From: Vibrio sonorensis
Lineage (GTDB): Bacteria > Pseudomonadota > Gammaproteobacteria > Enterobacterales > Vibrionaceae
Assembly (NCBI RefSeq): GCF_001854765.1
Contig: NZ_LJJE01000124.1
Coordinates: forward strand, 62,001 to 126,000
Reading direction: 5' to 3'
Length of the DNA: 64,000 bases
Shown: piece by piece, positions 9,061 to 16,139 of the stretch
Layout: each line of letters starts with the position of its first letter
Numbering within the stretch: position 1 is the stretch's first letter
Program-made: the position numbers and the translations under genes
Notes under the pieces: generated by a model
Database searches by the model: none
Told to the model about the DNA's origin: nothing
Seen by the model: only the letters and a program-made list of their open reading frames with translations

Positions 9061-10425
9061 CTCTATCGCCTTTCTGTAATGTGTATAACGATTGAAAATT
9101 CGCTGCACATAATCACGCGTTTCACTTCCCCGACAATACCCATGTTTGACATATGGCTTGGTGTATACCTGTTGTTGCTCCAATCTAACAATGTAGTGCT
9201 CCACACTACCGAACCACTTATAAGGGTCACCGCCATCATGGCGGGCAACGCGTTGTGCATCAAGCACATGTCCGATCCCAGCGTTGTAGGACGCAAAGGT
9301 AAAAGCTAAGGCTTCGTTAAGTGGCAGTTGTTTCCAATAGTTCTGGTAAAGCCAGAGGTTGTACTTGGCCCCTCCCTCAATATTTTCCGCCGGATCAAAC
9401 ACATTCAATACCTGCATATCGGTTGCGGTTTCGCGCATTAGCTGCATAATTCCCTTTGCGCCAGCGGCTGAGCGAGCATCCGCCTTAAATGCGGATTCAG
9501 TATACGCTTGAGCCGCTAACCATAACCAACTGAAGGGCGCTTCTGAATACTTTTGAAAATAGTGATCCCACGGGCTGATTGTCAAATAGTCTGCTGATCT
9601 AAGCTCGTTCTGCTGAGACTGATAGGCGGTGATGATCGCTTGTGCCCGGGATGATTTAAGCCATTGATTGATCGATGCCACCAAAGCTTCAGAACGCAGG
9701 TTAAATGCAAAAGCGATATTTCGTGGCTCACCAAATACTATTGGCGCTGCTAACGAAGAGTACTGTGCGTTTGGACTTCGTGCGATATGCTCATCAGCTA
9801 TCGTATAAGACCACTCCCCATCCGCCACACCTTTAATAATTTCCAAAGTGGAAAGCCGAGTAGACAAGAACTGAGTAAATATTTGAGTTGTTTCGCTTAA
9901 GGCGTTCAGCTCATCCTCATAGACCGAGCCTTTGCGTACCGACACCGTTTTATGCTTCAACCCACTCAGGTTAGAAACACGATAATCCTGACGCTGTATC
10001 AGTACTTCTCGTGTTTGCATGATTGGTGCTGAAAACTCAACAAATTGTGCGCGCTCGGGTGTAGGTGTGAGATCTGCTGCTACCAGATCCACGTTGCGGT
10101 TTATCAAAGCGCGAAACAAGCCATTCAAATCGCTTTCATAAACCAACTGTAAGTGCCACCCCATTTCTTCCGCGTAGTTTTTAAGTATCTCGCATTCCAA
10201 CCCTCTGAGTTTTCCACGTTTATAAAAACACCCTACTCCATTAAGTCGTGTGGCGACCCTCAGCACTCCCGATTTTTTAATCCTTTGATAGGCAGACTCG
10301 TCAGCGTCGTTTTCGTCCGTATAGTAGATCACATCGGGTTCCAACAACATCGGATACACCACCCAAATTACCCAGCCCATCCACGCCAATAAAAGGCTCA
10401 ACCAAAACCTGTTCATCATCCTCAC
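9040..10425 (-). CDS. MltF-like membrane-bound lytic transglycosylase
   Basis: 461-aa two-domain protein. An N-terminal membrane anchor (RFWLSLLLAWMGWVIW) is followed by a SBP_bac_3 solute-binding module at about 50-285 (GVLRVATRLNG, DLVAADLTPTPER, VSVRKGSVYED). A C-terminal SLT domain spans about 300-440: catalytic Glu in AQAYTESAF, then GAKGIMQLM and ASYNAGIGHV. Such enzymes cleave the beta-1,4 bond between MurNAc and GlcNAc in peptidoglycan to give anhydromuropeptides. The MltF layout is clear, but it is shorter than E. coli MltF (518 aa) and may be a paralogue, so no symbol is given. It is divergent from the DUF2589 operon with about 130 bp between starts. Confidence 0.85.
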   Translation of the reverse strand: MRMMNRFWLSLLLAWMGWVIWVVYPMLLEPDVIYYTDENDADESAYQRIKKSGVLRVATRLNGVGCFYKRGKLRGLECEILKNYAEEMGWHLQLVYESDLNGLFRALINRNVDLVAADLTPTPERAQFVEFSAPIMQTREVLIQRQDYRVSNLSGLKHKTVSVRKGSVYEDELNALSETTQIFTQFLSTRLSTLEIIKGVADGEWSYTIADEHIARSPNAQYSSLAAPIVFGEPRNIAFAFNLRSEALVASINQWLKSSRAQAIITAYQSQQNELRSADYLTISPWDHYFQKYSEAPFSWLWLAAQAYTESAFKADARSAAGAKGIMQLMRETATDMQVLNVFDPAENIEGGAKYNLWLYQNYWKQLPLNEALAFTFASYNAGIGHVLDAQRVARHDGGDPYKWFGSVEHYIVRLEQQQVYTKPYVKHGYCRGSETRDYVQRIFNRYTHYRKAIESPPKAP

Positions 10426-10558
10426 CTCTCACATCACGGTTTGGTCGTCACTCTATCTAACCGCACGATTTTCTGGATTAGGGAAGCAATTCCAGCTGCT
10501 TTGTGCCATTGGCGATCACTAATCTAGGTCCGTAATCAACACATGAGGGCTGAATCAA

Positions 10559-11116
10559 ATGAGAATTTTCAACAAAAACAAACCCATTTCACCGCAACAC
10601 CTAGACGGTATCGTCCGCGGTTTAAACTACGTCGCCAACTGCGCCAGTGATATGAGCCTGTCTCATTATCAGAATCTGATTAAGCAGTATTTTGACTACG
10701 ACCAGAAAAACGACGTGTATACCCCCAAGATCGTCAAGCTGATGCTCGATAAAGAGCATGAGATCAACATGCCACTCATCGCCGTTACTGACGCTAAAGG
10801 CCTCTATCTCGATGAACTGGAAGTGGATTTTTCCGTCAGAGTCACGGGGGTCGAAAGCGCTCAACTGGAACAAGGGTTACAAGAAAACTGTTCTCAGTTG
10901 CTTGTAGACATAGCCCCACGACAACACGACCAATCAGGACGGGATAAAGACATCATTGATTTTAAAGTGAAATTTAAATCCAGTGACGCACCTGAATGCG
11001 TGATGAAAGTGATCGACAAATACAATTCTCAAATTACACCAAACCTCATCAGCGAGGATGAACCCGATACGCCGCCTGCAGAAACAACCTCTGCGGCAGC
11101 ATCTCCCGAGGCATAA
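10559..11116 (+). CDS. DUF2589-like protein, first gene of a three-gene operon
   Basis: 185-aa cytoplasmic protein. Start ATG follows GAGGG at nine bases. The middle (MPLIAVTDAKGLYLDELEVDF, in part) has the strand pattern that the next gene shows as VPVLAIVNIPSLMVDEVDI. The two therefore look like paralogous DUF2589-type beta domains, although this one is more divergent. An acidic, Pro/Ala-rich tail (EPDTPPAETTSAAA) is probably disordered. It is 32 bp upstream of the clear DUF2589 gene on the same strand. DUF2589 has no assigned biochemical function that I know of. Hetero-oligomerisation with the next protein is inference from the pairing. Confidence 0.6.
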   Translation: MRIFNKNKPISPQHLDGIVRGLNYVANCASDMSLSHYQNLIKQYFDYDQKNDVYTPKIVKLMLDKEHEINMPLIAVTDAKGLYLDELEVDFSVRVTGVESAQLEQGLQENCSQLLVDIAPRQHDQSGRDKDIIDFKVKFKSSDAPECVMKVIDKYNSQITPNLISEDEPDTPPAETTSAAASPEA

Positions 11117-11148
11117 CGCCTCAGTCTTAAAACAAAAAGGAAATCCGT

Positions 11149-12030
11149 ATGGCTTTAGAAAGCATGCAAAACCAATTTTCAGGCCTTCCAATGGAAAGCT
11201 TGATTGGCTCACCACTCAAAGCAGCCTGTGACGCGCAGGTAATGCTGGCACAATCCACCGTCAACTTTATCCGCGACGTCGGATTTGAAGGGGACAAAAC
11301 CCGCACCGCAGATTTTTCCTATACCCGTCATGTGGTAACAGGTAAAGATGGTCTGGGAAATGACATCATCGATAAAGAAGACATTGGTCTTGAAGTGCCA
11401 GTCTTGGCCATTGTCAATATTCCCAGCTTGATGGTTGACGAAGTGGACATCACTTTTGATATGGAAGTGAAGTCGGCCGAGTCCTCGAAAGAAACCCAAG
11501 ATACCAAAGGCGAGTTTTCTGCAAAAGCCAAGCTTGGATGGGGGCCTTTCAGTGTCACAGCAAACGTATCCGGTAGCGTCGCGTCGCACAAAGAAAACAC
11601 TCGTTCGAGCGACAATTCGGCTAAATACCATGTACAGGTACACGCCTCACAAGCTGGCACGCCAGAAGGTTTATCTCGTGTATTAGATATTATCCAAGAT
11701 TCGGTGGCGCCGAAATCGGTCGATGGTCCAAATCAAGCCCTATTAGAAAAAGACAACATAAAAACAGCGTCAGAAGAAGTGGTCAAAGCGCGTAAGGAAT
11801 TGGAGCAAGCCACTTCAAAGCTTGAGTTGGCCAATATGAACTTGGAGAAGGCTAAAGCCTCTTCGGGATCAACTCAAACATCGCCAACAGGTACCGTCCC
11901 AGCATCGGGAGCAAGCCAGCCATTAAAAGAAGCCGAAGACAAAGTGGCTGAAATGAAAGCCGCGAAAGCAGACGCAGAAATCAAGTTGAAGGAAAAACTT
12001 AACGATCTTCAGGTGGAGATTAACAAGTAA
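11149..12030 (+). CDS. DUF2589 domain-containing protein
   Basis: 293-aa protein with the family hallmark at the N-terminus: QNQFSGLPMESLIGSPLKAA, in which the residue order matches what I know of DUF2589 openings. The beta domain continues to about 175 (EVPVLAIVNIPSLMVDEVDI; a Gly/Ser/Val stretch FSVTANVSGSVAS). Residues about 200-293 form a charged, Ala/Glu/Lys-rich coiled coil (EEVVKARKELEQATSKLE; KLKEKLNDLQVEINK) interrupted by a Ser/Thr/Pro/Gly linker. No signal peptide. Strong AAAGGA ribosome site. Second gene of a tight operon. The domain plus coiled-coil layout suggests an assembling structural or membrane-associated protein, but this is inference. Confidence 0.8.
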   Translation: MALESMQNQFSGLPMESLIGSPLKAACDAQVMLAQSTVNFIRDVGFEGDKTRTADFSYTRHVVTGKDGLGNDIIDKEDIGLEVPVLAIVNIPSLMVDEVDITFDMEVKSAESSKETQDTKGEFSAKAKLGWGPFSVTANVSGSVASHKENTRSSDNSAKYHVQVHASQAGTPEGLSRVLDIIQDSVAPKSVDGPNQALLEKDNIKTASEEVVKARKELEQATSKLELANMNLEKAKASSGSTQTSPTGTVPASGASQPLKEAEDKVAEMKAAKADAEIKLKEKLNDLQVEINK

Positions 12031-12050
12031 TCACGATAAGGAATTAAGTC

Positions 12051-12335
12051 ATGGTCAAACACAGCGGTACCACTGACACATTGGATCTAACGGAGGTTCG
12101 TCACATAGAACGAATCGTTGTCGGGCGTTACAACCCTCATAACCCTGACGATGATGGGTTTATGGATCGACAAATCGACAAACTGAATCAATATCTCTAT
12201 GCCACCCCGAAAGGGACACTGATCGGTAAAGATACTACATTCAAGGTATTCAAATTTGGTGAGAATACCGTTGTGTGCCAACAAGTGGCCTACCACATTG
12301 GTTTTAAGAGGAAACCAACCAGTTTGCCACGATAA
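12051..12335 (+). CDS. Hypothetical protein, third gene of the DUF2589 operon
   Basis: 94-aa protein, start MVKHSGTTDTLDLTEVRH, preceded by AAGGA at nine bases and 20 bp after the DUF2589 stop, so clearly co-transcribed. Mixed alpha/beta composition, basic C-terminus (GFKRKPTSLPR), one Cys, no signal peptide or membrane segment. Family not recognised. Its fixed position suggests it serves the same complex as the two DUF2589-type proteins. Confidence 0.65.
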   Translation: MVKHSGTTDTLDLTEVRHIERIVVGRYNPHNPDDDGFMDRQIDKLNQYLYATPKGTLIGKDTTFKVFKFGENTVVCQQVAYHIGFKRKPTSLPR

Positions 12336-12354
12336 GGCTTAGTATTTTTGATGT

Positions 12355-12383
12355 CATCCCCATTTAACCGTGGGGATTTTTAT
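12355..12383 (+). terminator. Rho-independent terminator of the DUF2589 operon
   Basis: ATCCCC / GGGGAT stem (12356-12361 with 12372-12377), loop of ten bases, followed by TTTTTATTTG. It lies 20 bases after the last stop codon of the operon. Confidence 0.75.
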
Positions 12384-12442
12384 TTGTCCTTCAATTTGAT
12401 AGCTCAGCGACGATTCTTCGCTGAGCCGATTTTTCCCATCAG

Positions 12443-12826
12443 TTATTTGTTTTTGATATTACCGATTTGGCGGATGCTAAGATTATACTTTAGCGCCAAC
12501 TCTGAACGTGATGCCCCGTCTACACTCGCCTGTTTGATCTGCAAATTACGTATCTGTCGGTCAAAGTGTTCGCGTTTAGGTACCTCCAGCGTGATCCCGC
12601 CAAAATGGGCGCACAATACGGCCAAGTTCTCAGGTTTTATCACCGTTTTCAGGCTCGTTCGCTGTGGACTTTTGGCAATGTACTTTACCTGCCCTCCGAA
12701 CTGACAAATAAACTCGTAGGCTTCATTGACACCTAGCAGCTCTATCAGCTCCTGAACCTGCTTGGGCATAATGGTAGTATCGAGATTATCCAGTATTGAC
12801 GTTTGTGTGATATTTGAAGTTTTCAT
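12443..12826 (-). CDS. Mor transcription activator family-like DNA-binding protein
   Basis: 127-aa protein resembling the Mu phage middle-operon regulator Mor/C family (about 129 aa). Its central part has LCAHFGGITLEVPKREHFDR, matching the Mor dimerisation and beta-strand segment (GG..YIP), followed by a C-terminal helix-turn-helix: RSELALKYNLSIRQIGNI. Start at 12826 follows AAGGAAAAGAGA. No other phage gene is near, so this is either a domesticated regulator or a prophage relic. It is convergent with the DUF2589 operon, so it may regulate nearby genes, but no target site is visible. Confidence 0.7.
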   Translation of the reverse strand: MKTSNITQTSILDNLDTTIMPKQVQELIELLGVNEAYEFICQFGGQVKYIAKSPQRTSLKTVIKPENLAVLCAHFGGITLEVPKREHFDRQIRNLQIKQASVDGASRSELALKYNLSIRQIGNIKNK

Positions 12827-13581
12827 TCTCTTTTCCTTATTACCTAGTCCAAGGGAATAAAAACAGGATTTAAGATTGAGAACTATAAGGAAAAATCTCC
12901 TTAGTAATTAAAAATCAGAAACTTAGCGTACAATTCATGTAAGGTTATCACACATTGATCAAGACATTTTTATTGATAGCGTAGCACGGCGCGACACATG
13001 GGTAGGGGGAAGTAACACGAGACAAGCAGAACTTATCATCATAAAAAGGGGCTGATATAGATAATAAACTGAAAAAGCGGCATGCCCCGCCTCTATGGAT
13101 CATCCAGAGTTTGGTCATTCCACGATGAGAATATTGCCGATAACAATGTTTTCATCGTGGCGTTCCTCTTTCTGCTTCTCCTCAGGCGCTTTTTGTTTTG
13201 GCTGTTAATAAAGAATTACTGAGAACACCTCATACTTCATTGACATCTCCAAGCGAGCAACACTCTATATGAGCGGCTAGATAGTGACTAACACAAAACC
13301 ACGCCCTATCTAGACTGTCGTTACTATACAGTTAAATCTCGTATTCAACTCAATAGTAAAAACCCACCCTTTTGCAACATTACAGAGAATAAAGCAAAGT
13401 GATTAATTGGAATACTGTACACGGGTTCATTTTTAAGCGCTCTTCGACAGATAAGACTAAACACTCATCTGTTCTACTTTGCCATGCTTCAAATAGTTCT
13501 TGATTTACTAGACGAGCCATGGAAACAAATCATTCCCACCCCCAATAACTGACAAGGCTGCCATTAGCAATTTTGATTTCA
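12827..13581. other. Long intergenic region with remnant frame and hairpin
   Basis: About 750 bases without a complete gene. The minus strand at about 13115-13195 carries a 28-codon protein-like tail (PKQKAPEEKQKEERHDENI..VE, then stop) lacking a start codon; it looks like the end of a lost gene. The same segment forms the hairpin listed separately. The rest, to the LuxO sites at 13582, is AT-rich and shows nothing I can name. Confidence 0.5.
13120..13160 (+). other. Long RNA hairpin, 16-bp stem
   Basis: CCACGATGAGAATATT (13120-13135) pairs with AATGTTTTCATCGTGG (13145-13160) around a nine-base loop. Read as plus-strand RNA, all 16 positions pair, two of them as G-U wobbles. On the minus strand those two become A-C mismatches, which favours a plus-strand transcript. 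There is no T-run, so it is not a standard terminator. Function unknown. Confidence 0.45.
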
Positions 13582-13607
13582 TTGCATAATGCATTTGCAT
13601 ATTGCAA
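13582..13607 (+). promoter_or_regulatory. Tandem LuxO binding sites upstream of qrr
   Basis: TTGCATATTGCAA (13595-13607) is a perfect match to the LuxO consensus TTGCA-N3-TGCAA. TTGCATAATGCAT (13582-13594) directly before it matches with its last base changed. They lie about 75-100 bases upstream of the sigma-54 promoter, as expected for an enhancer-binding activator. Confidence 0.85.
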
Positions 13608-13680
13608 ACAATTACCCACAAAAAGTACTGTTTTGGTCAAATAAGCACCTATTTTCAGCAAAAACAGGCGATATTAAACT

Positions 13681-13696
13681 TGGCACATAGATTGCT
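13681..13696 (+). promoter_or_regulatory. Sigma-54 promoter of qrr
   Basis: TGGCACATAGATTGCT matches the -24/-12 consensus TGGCAC-N5-TTGCW at all conserved positions. The -12 GC lies about 12 bases before the first base of the Qrr transcript. Confidence 0.9.
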
Positions 13697-13706
13697 TTAT
13701 TTATAT

Positions 13707-13818
13707 TGACCCTTGTTAAGCCGAGGGTCACCTAGCCAACTGACGTTGTTAGTGAACCGATTTGTTCACACTTATATTCGCCAACCGACATTATTTTCGG
13801 TTGGCTTTTTTCTTTTTT
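13707..13818 (+). ncRNA. qrr: Qrr quorum-regulatory small RNA
   Basis: Qrr RNAs are Hfq-dependent sRNAs made when phosphorylated LuxO is active at low cell density. They repress the LuxR/HapR master regulator and act on other quorum-sensing mRNAs. The transcript starts with the family 5' hairpin TGACCCTTGTTAAGCC..GGGTCA, followed by the highly conserved pairing core CCTAGCCAACTGACGTTG. It ends in the hairpin GCCAACCGA..TTCGGTTGGC (13780-13805) with a long T-run, about 105 nt in all, the usual Qrr length. LuxO sites and a sigma-54 promoter lie directly upstream. luxO is not in the window, so this is one of the dispersed copies (qrr2-5 type) rather than luxO-linked qrr1. The AraC/GyrI gene follows about 110 bp after the terminator. 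Confidence 0.95.
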
Positions 13819-13928
13819 GGCGTCTGATAAATCTTTTGTGTGAATCACTTCTCGCTATCGATGTTCTGATAACCCCTTTTTAATGCTTAGCATTATGATT
13901 TTGATCGGTCTTTTTATATGGATGTTGC

Positions 13929-14827
13929 ATGAAAACCGATTACCAAAAACGGCTACTTCCAGTTATACGGCATCTTGAACAAGAGTTTAATAAGCCTTTA
14001 AACCTGAATGAGGTAGCATCACTAGCCTGTTTATCGCCCTATCACTTTCATCGCATTTTTAAAGCGGTGATGGGAGAAACTCTAAACGAGTACTTGCGTC
14101 GACTCCGTTTGCAACACGCGGCCGATGACCTTTTTTACAAGAAGCCGCCAATTCTAGAGGTTGCGTTGAACTATGGTTTCGCTAGCTCACAAAGCTTGGC
14201 CAAGGCGTTTCGTCAGCATTTTGATTTAACGCCTTCTGCAATACGCGATTGCGAGAGTGTTGCTCAATTCACTCAAATGATGAGAAATAGCAAGATTGGA
14301 CACGCACTCCGCAAGGCTGGAAACGCCTCCCAGATTGTTGAAGATTACGATGTTTCTAACTTAAACGTAAGGAGCGGAGTGATGAAAATAGAAGCGTTTC
14401 CCAAGGGGCATCTAGCTATGTTCGAGTAACTGGACCGTATGGAGAAAACTATGAATCTGCCAGTGGCCAACTATACAGTTGGGCGGGTGCAAGGGGTTTA
14501 GCAAATAGGCCGTGTTTGTTTATCTACCACGATAATCCAGAGGTAACACCAGCCGACAAATGTCGCACCGATATCTGCCTTCTGTTAGATGAAAAAGTCG
14601 AAACAGGTGGTGGGGTCGAGCTCGCCGAGTTTGAAGGCGGAAAATACGCGACTTATCGGGTTACCATCACCGAACACAGCCAGTATGCGACCGCTTGGGA
14701 TGAAGCAATGGAAGACGTTGTAAAACAAGGCTTAGAGTCTGATGCAAGACCTTGCTTTGAATATTATCACGCCTACGATCCCGAAACTCATGTAGCCGAC
14801 GTCAGTATTTGTACTGCAATTAAATAG
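13929..14827 (+). pseudogene. AraC-family regulator with GyrI-like effector domain, one frameshift
   Basis: Transcription factor of the Rob/SoxS-plus-GyrI type. Residues about 1-105 are a double helix-turn-helix (NLNEVASLACLSPYHFHRIF; VALNYGFASSQSLAKAFRQHF). The second part is a GyrI-like small-molecule-binding domain (HLAMF..VTGPYG.. to VADVSICTAIK). The frame breaks at 14424: TTC GAG TAA stops it, whereas TTC [n]GA GTA ACT GGA CCG continues into the standard GyrI strand. One base is missing and the rest reads to 14827 without interruption. With repair it is about 299 aa. It is convergent with the Csr-type RNA, whose terminator begins just after the stop. Regulated genes unknown. Confidence 0.85.
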
Positions 14828-14835
14828 AAGCATAA

Positions 14836-15243
14836 GAAAACCCCGCTAAGCTTTCGCCTAGCGGGGTCAAGTCTTACTCGCAGCAATCCGGCTACTAATA
14901 GGTGCTCCCTGCATCTATTCCTTGATAGTACGCTGATTCCTTCAGCACTGTCCTTATCATCGCCTTCCTAGCGGTGTCCTCGGCAATCCAGCCCGTTAAC
15001 CATCCGGGTTAACTCACATCACTCGTATCCATGAGCGGTGTCCTGTAATCATCATCCTGACGATTTTGCCTTAGTCCTTTAATGTCCATCAGCCTTCCGT
15101 TGCAACCATCCTAGTTACGTAGCTTCCAGCTTATGTCCTTTGCTTTCCTTGCCGACCGTTAATCCTTAACAATCGAATCTTCTTCCTGAAGATGACCTAT
15201 CCTTGGGTCTTTCCTGTTCCATGTCTGCATCCTGCTGACACCT
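14836..15243 (-). ncRNA. CsrB/CsrC/CsrD-type small RNA
   Basis: Csr-type RNAs sequester the translational regulator CsrA by offering many GGA motifs in hairpin loops. In vibrios they are activated by VarS/VarA and feed quorum sensing. This minus-strand segment has 25 GGA motifs in about 400 bases, many as AGGA or CAGGA, several in visible hairpins (AACCCGGATGGTT; AGGTCATCTTCAGGAAGA). It has no coding frame. It ends in a strong terminator CCCCGCTAGG..CTTAGCGGGG (14841-14866) followed on the minus strand by TTTTC. The 5' end is approximate, set about seven bases after a TAATCT -10-like box (TTGCCA at -35, 16-base spacer). Which paralogue it is cannot be told without comparison. Confidence 0.9.
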
Positions 15244-15399
15244 TTAAGATTAAATCAATCACCGGCGATGGCAATTGACTAGAGAAAATCCCTTAAAATG
15301 CCCAGTTATTTAAAAAACCATAATAATCATATAAAACAAAAATTTAAATTAATAAATTGCTTAACTCTTGGTTTTTGTAATCCTTTTCACTCACAAGTT

Positions 15400-15417
15400 T
15401 GTAAGAGATCTCTCACA
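15400..15417 (-). promoter_or_regulatory. VarA/GacA (UvrY) upstream activating box
   Basis: TGTAAGAGATCTCTCACA is an 18-base imperfect palindrome matching the GacA/UvrY consensus TGTAAG-N6-CTTACA with one mismatch. It lies about 155 bases upstream of the inferred Csr RNA start, in the range known for rsm/csr genes. Confidence 0.85.
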
Positions 15418-15623
15418 ATAAACCGTGCCGATCACTCTATCCCCTATTTTGCACTACTGTTTGTAGACTTGTGTTTCAACTAATCAGATCGAACTTGATC
15501 TATTTCTGGCTGTTAGCATACTGGGGTTTAGAGGGCTTTACCGCTATATATCGGTGTGTTCAACAAGAAATATAGGCTATTATGTGTCTCATTCGTATTT
15601 TCGGTCTAATTGAGGGAACCTAG
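15418..15623. other. Spacer between the VarA box and the dCMP-deaminase-like gene
   Basis: No gene seen. An open frame covering 15298-15483 overlaps the Csr control region, lacks a ribosome site and has random composition. The promoter of the downstream gene probably lies near 15540-15600. Confidence 0.4.
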
Positions 15624-16073
15624 ATGATCAGTAAATGGGCGCAGCGCTTTTTCCAAATGGCTGAACTTGTCGGCTCTTGGAGTAAAGACCCTTCTACTCA
15701 GGTCGGCGCGGTAATAACTAAGCAAAACCGTATTGTTTCTGTTGGGTTTAACGGTTACCCACACGGCATTTCTGATAGCGCAGATACCGACGAGCGCGAA
15801 ATGAAGTATTTAAAAACTCTACACGCTGAAGAAAATGCCATTTTGTTTGCCAAACGCGATTTGGATGGCTGTGAAATTTGGGTGACTCATTTTCCTTGCC
15901 CCAACTGCGCAGCAAAAATTATTCAAACGGGTATTTCTGCGGTGCATTGTCCTGAGCAGTCTGAAGACTTTATGTCTCGCTGGGGCGATAAAATAAAAGT
16001 CAGCCAAGATATGTTTGAACAAGCAGGTGTTAACGTTGATTGGCTACCAGTCATTGACCTTAGAACTAAATAA
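15624..16073 (+). CDS. dCMP deaminase-family (cytidine/deoxycytidylate deaminase) protein
   Basis: 149-aa zinc-dependent deaminase, predicted to convert dCMP to dUMP in thymidylate supply. It has the zinc signature: HAEENAILFA (about 72-81; His ligand, catalytic Glu) and PCPNCAAKI (about 92-100; two Cys ligands). N-terminal DPSTQVGAVI and GFNGYPHGI are typical of the dCMP deaminase/ComEB group. Start at 15624 follows GAGGGAACCTAG. Length is normal. It is followed by a bidirectional terminator shared with the convergent histidine kinase. A cytosine- or riboflavin-type deaminase is less likely given the DPSTQVGA motif. Confidence 0.88.
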   Translation: MISKWAQRFFQMAELVGSWSKDPSTQVGAVITKQNRIVSVGFNGYPHGISDSADTDEREMKYLKTLHAEENAILFAKRDLDGCEIWVTHFPCPNCAAKIIQTGISAVHCPEQSEDFMSRWGDKIKVSQDMFEQAGVNVDWLPVIDLRTK

Positions 16074-16102
16074 GCTAGCGGCTTCATCTTGAACTAGTCA
16101 GT

Positions 16103-16139
16103 AAAAGAACAGATAGCGGCATCCCCTGTCTGTTCTTTT
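16103..16139. terminator. Bidirectional terminator between dCMP deaminase and hybrid kinase
   Basis: Stem AAAAGAACAGATA / TGTCTGTTCTTTT with a ten-base loop. T-runs occur on both strands, so it can serve both convergent genes. Confidence 0.8.

Noticed and set aside
15298-15483. 61-codon frame over the Csr control region
   Set aside because: It overlaps the VarA box and Csr promoter and has no ribosome site.
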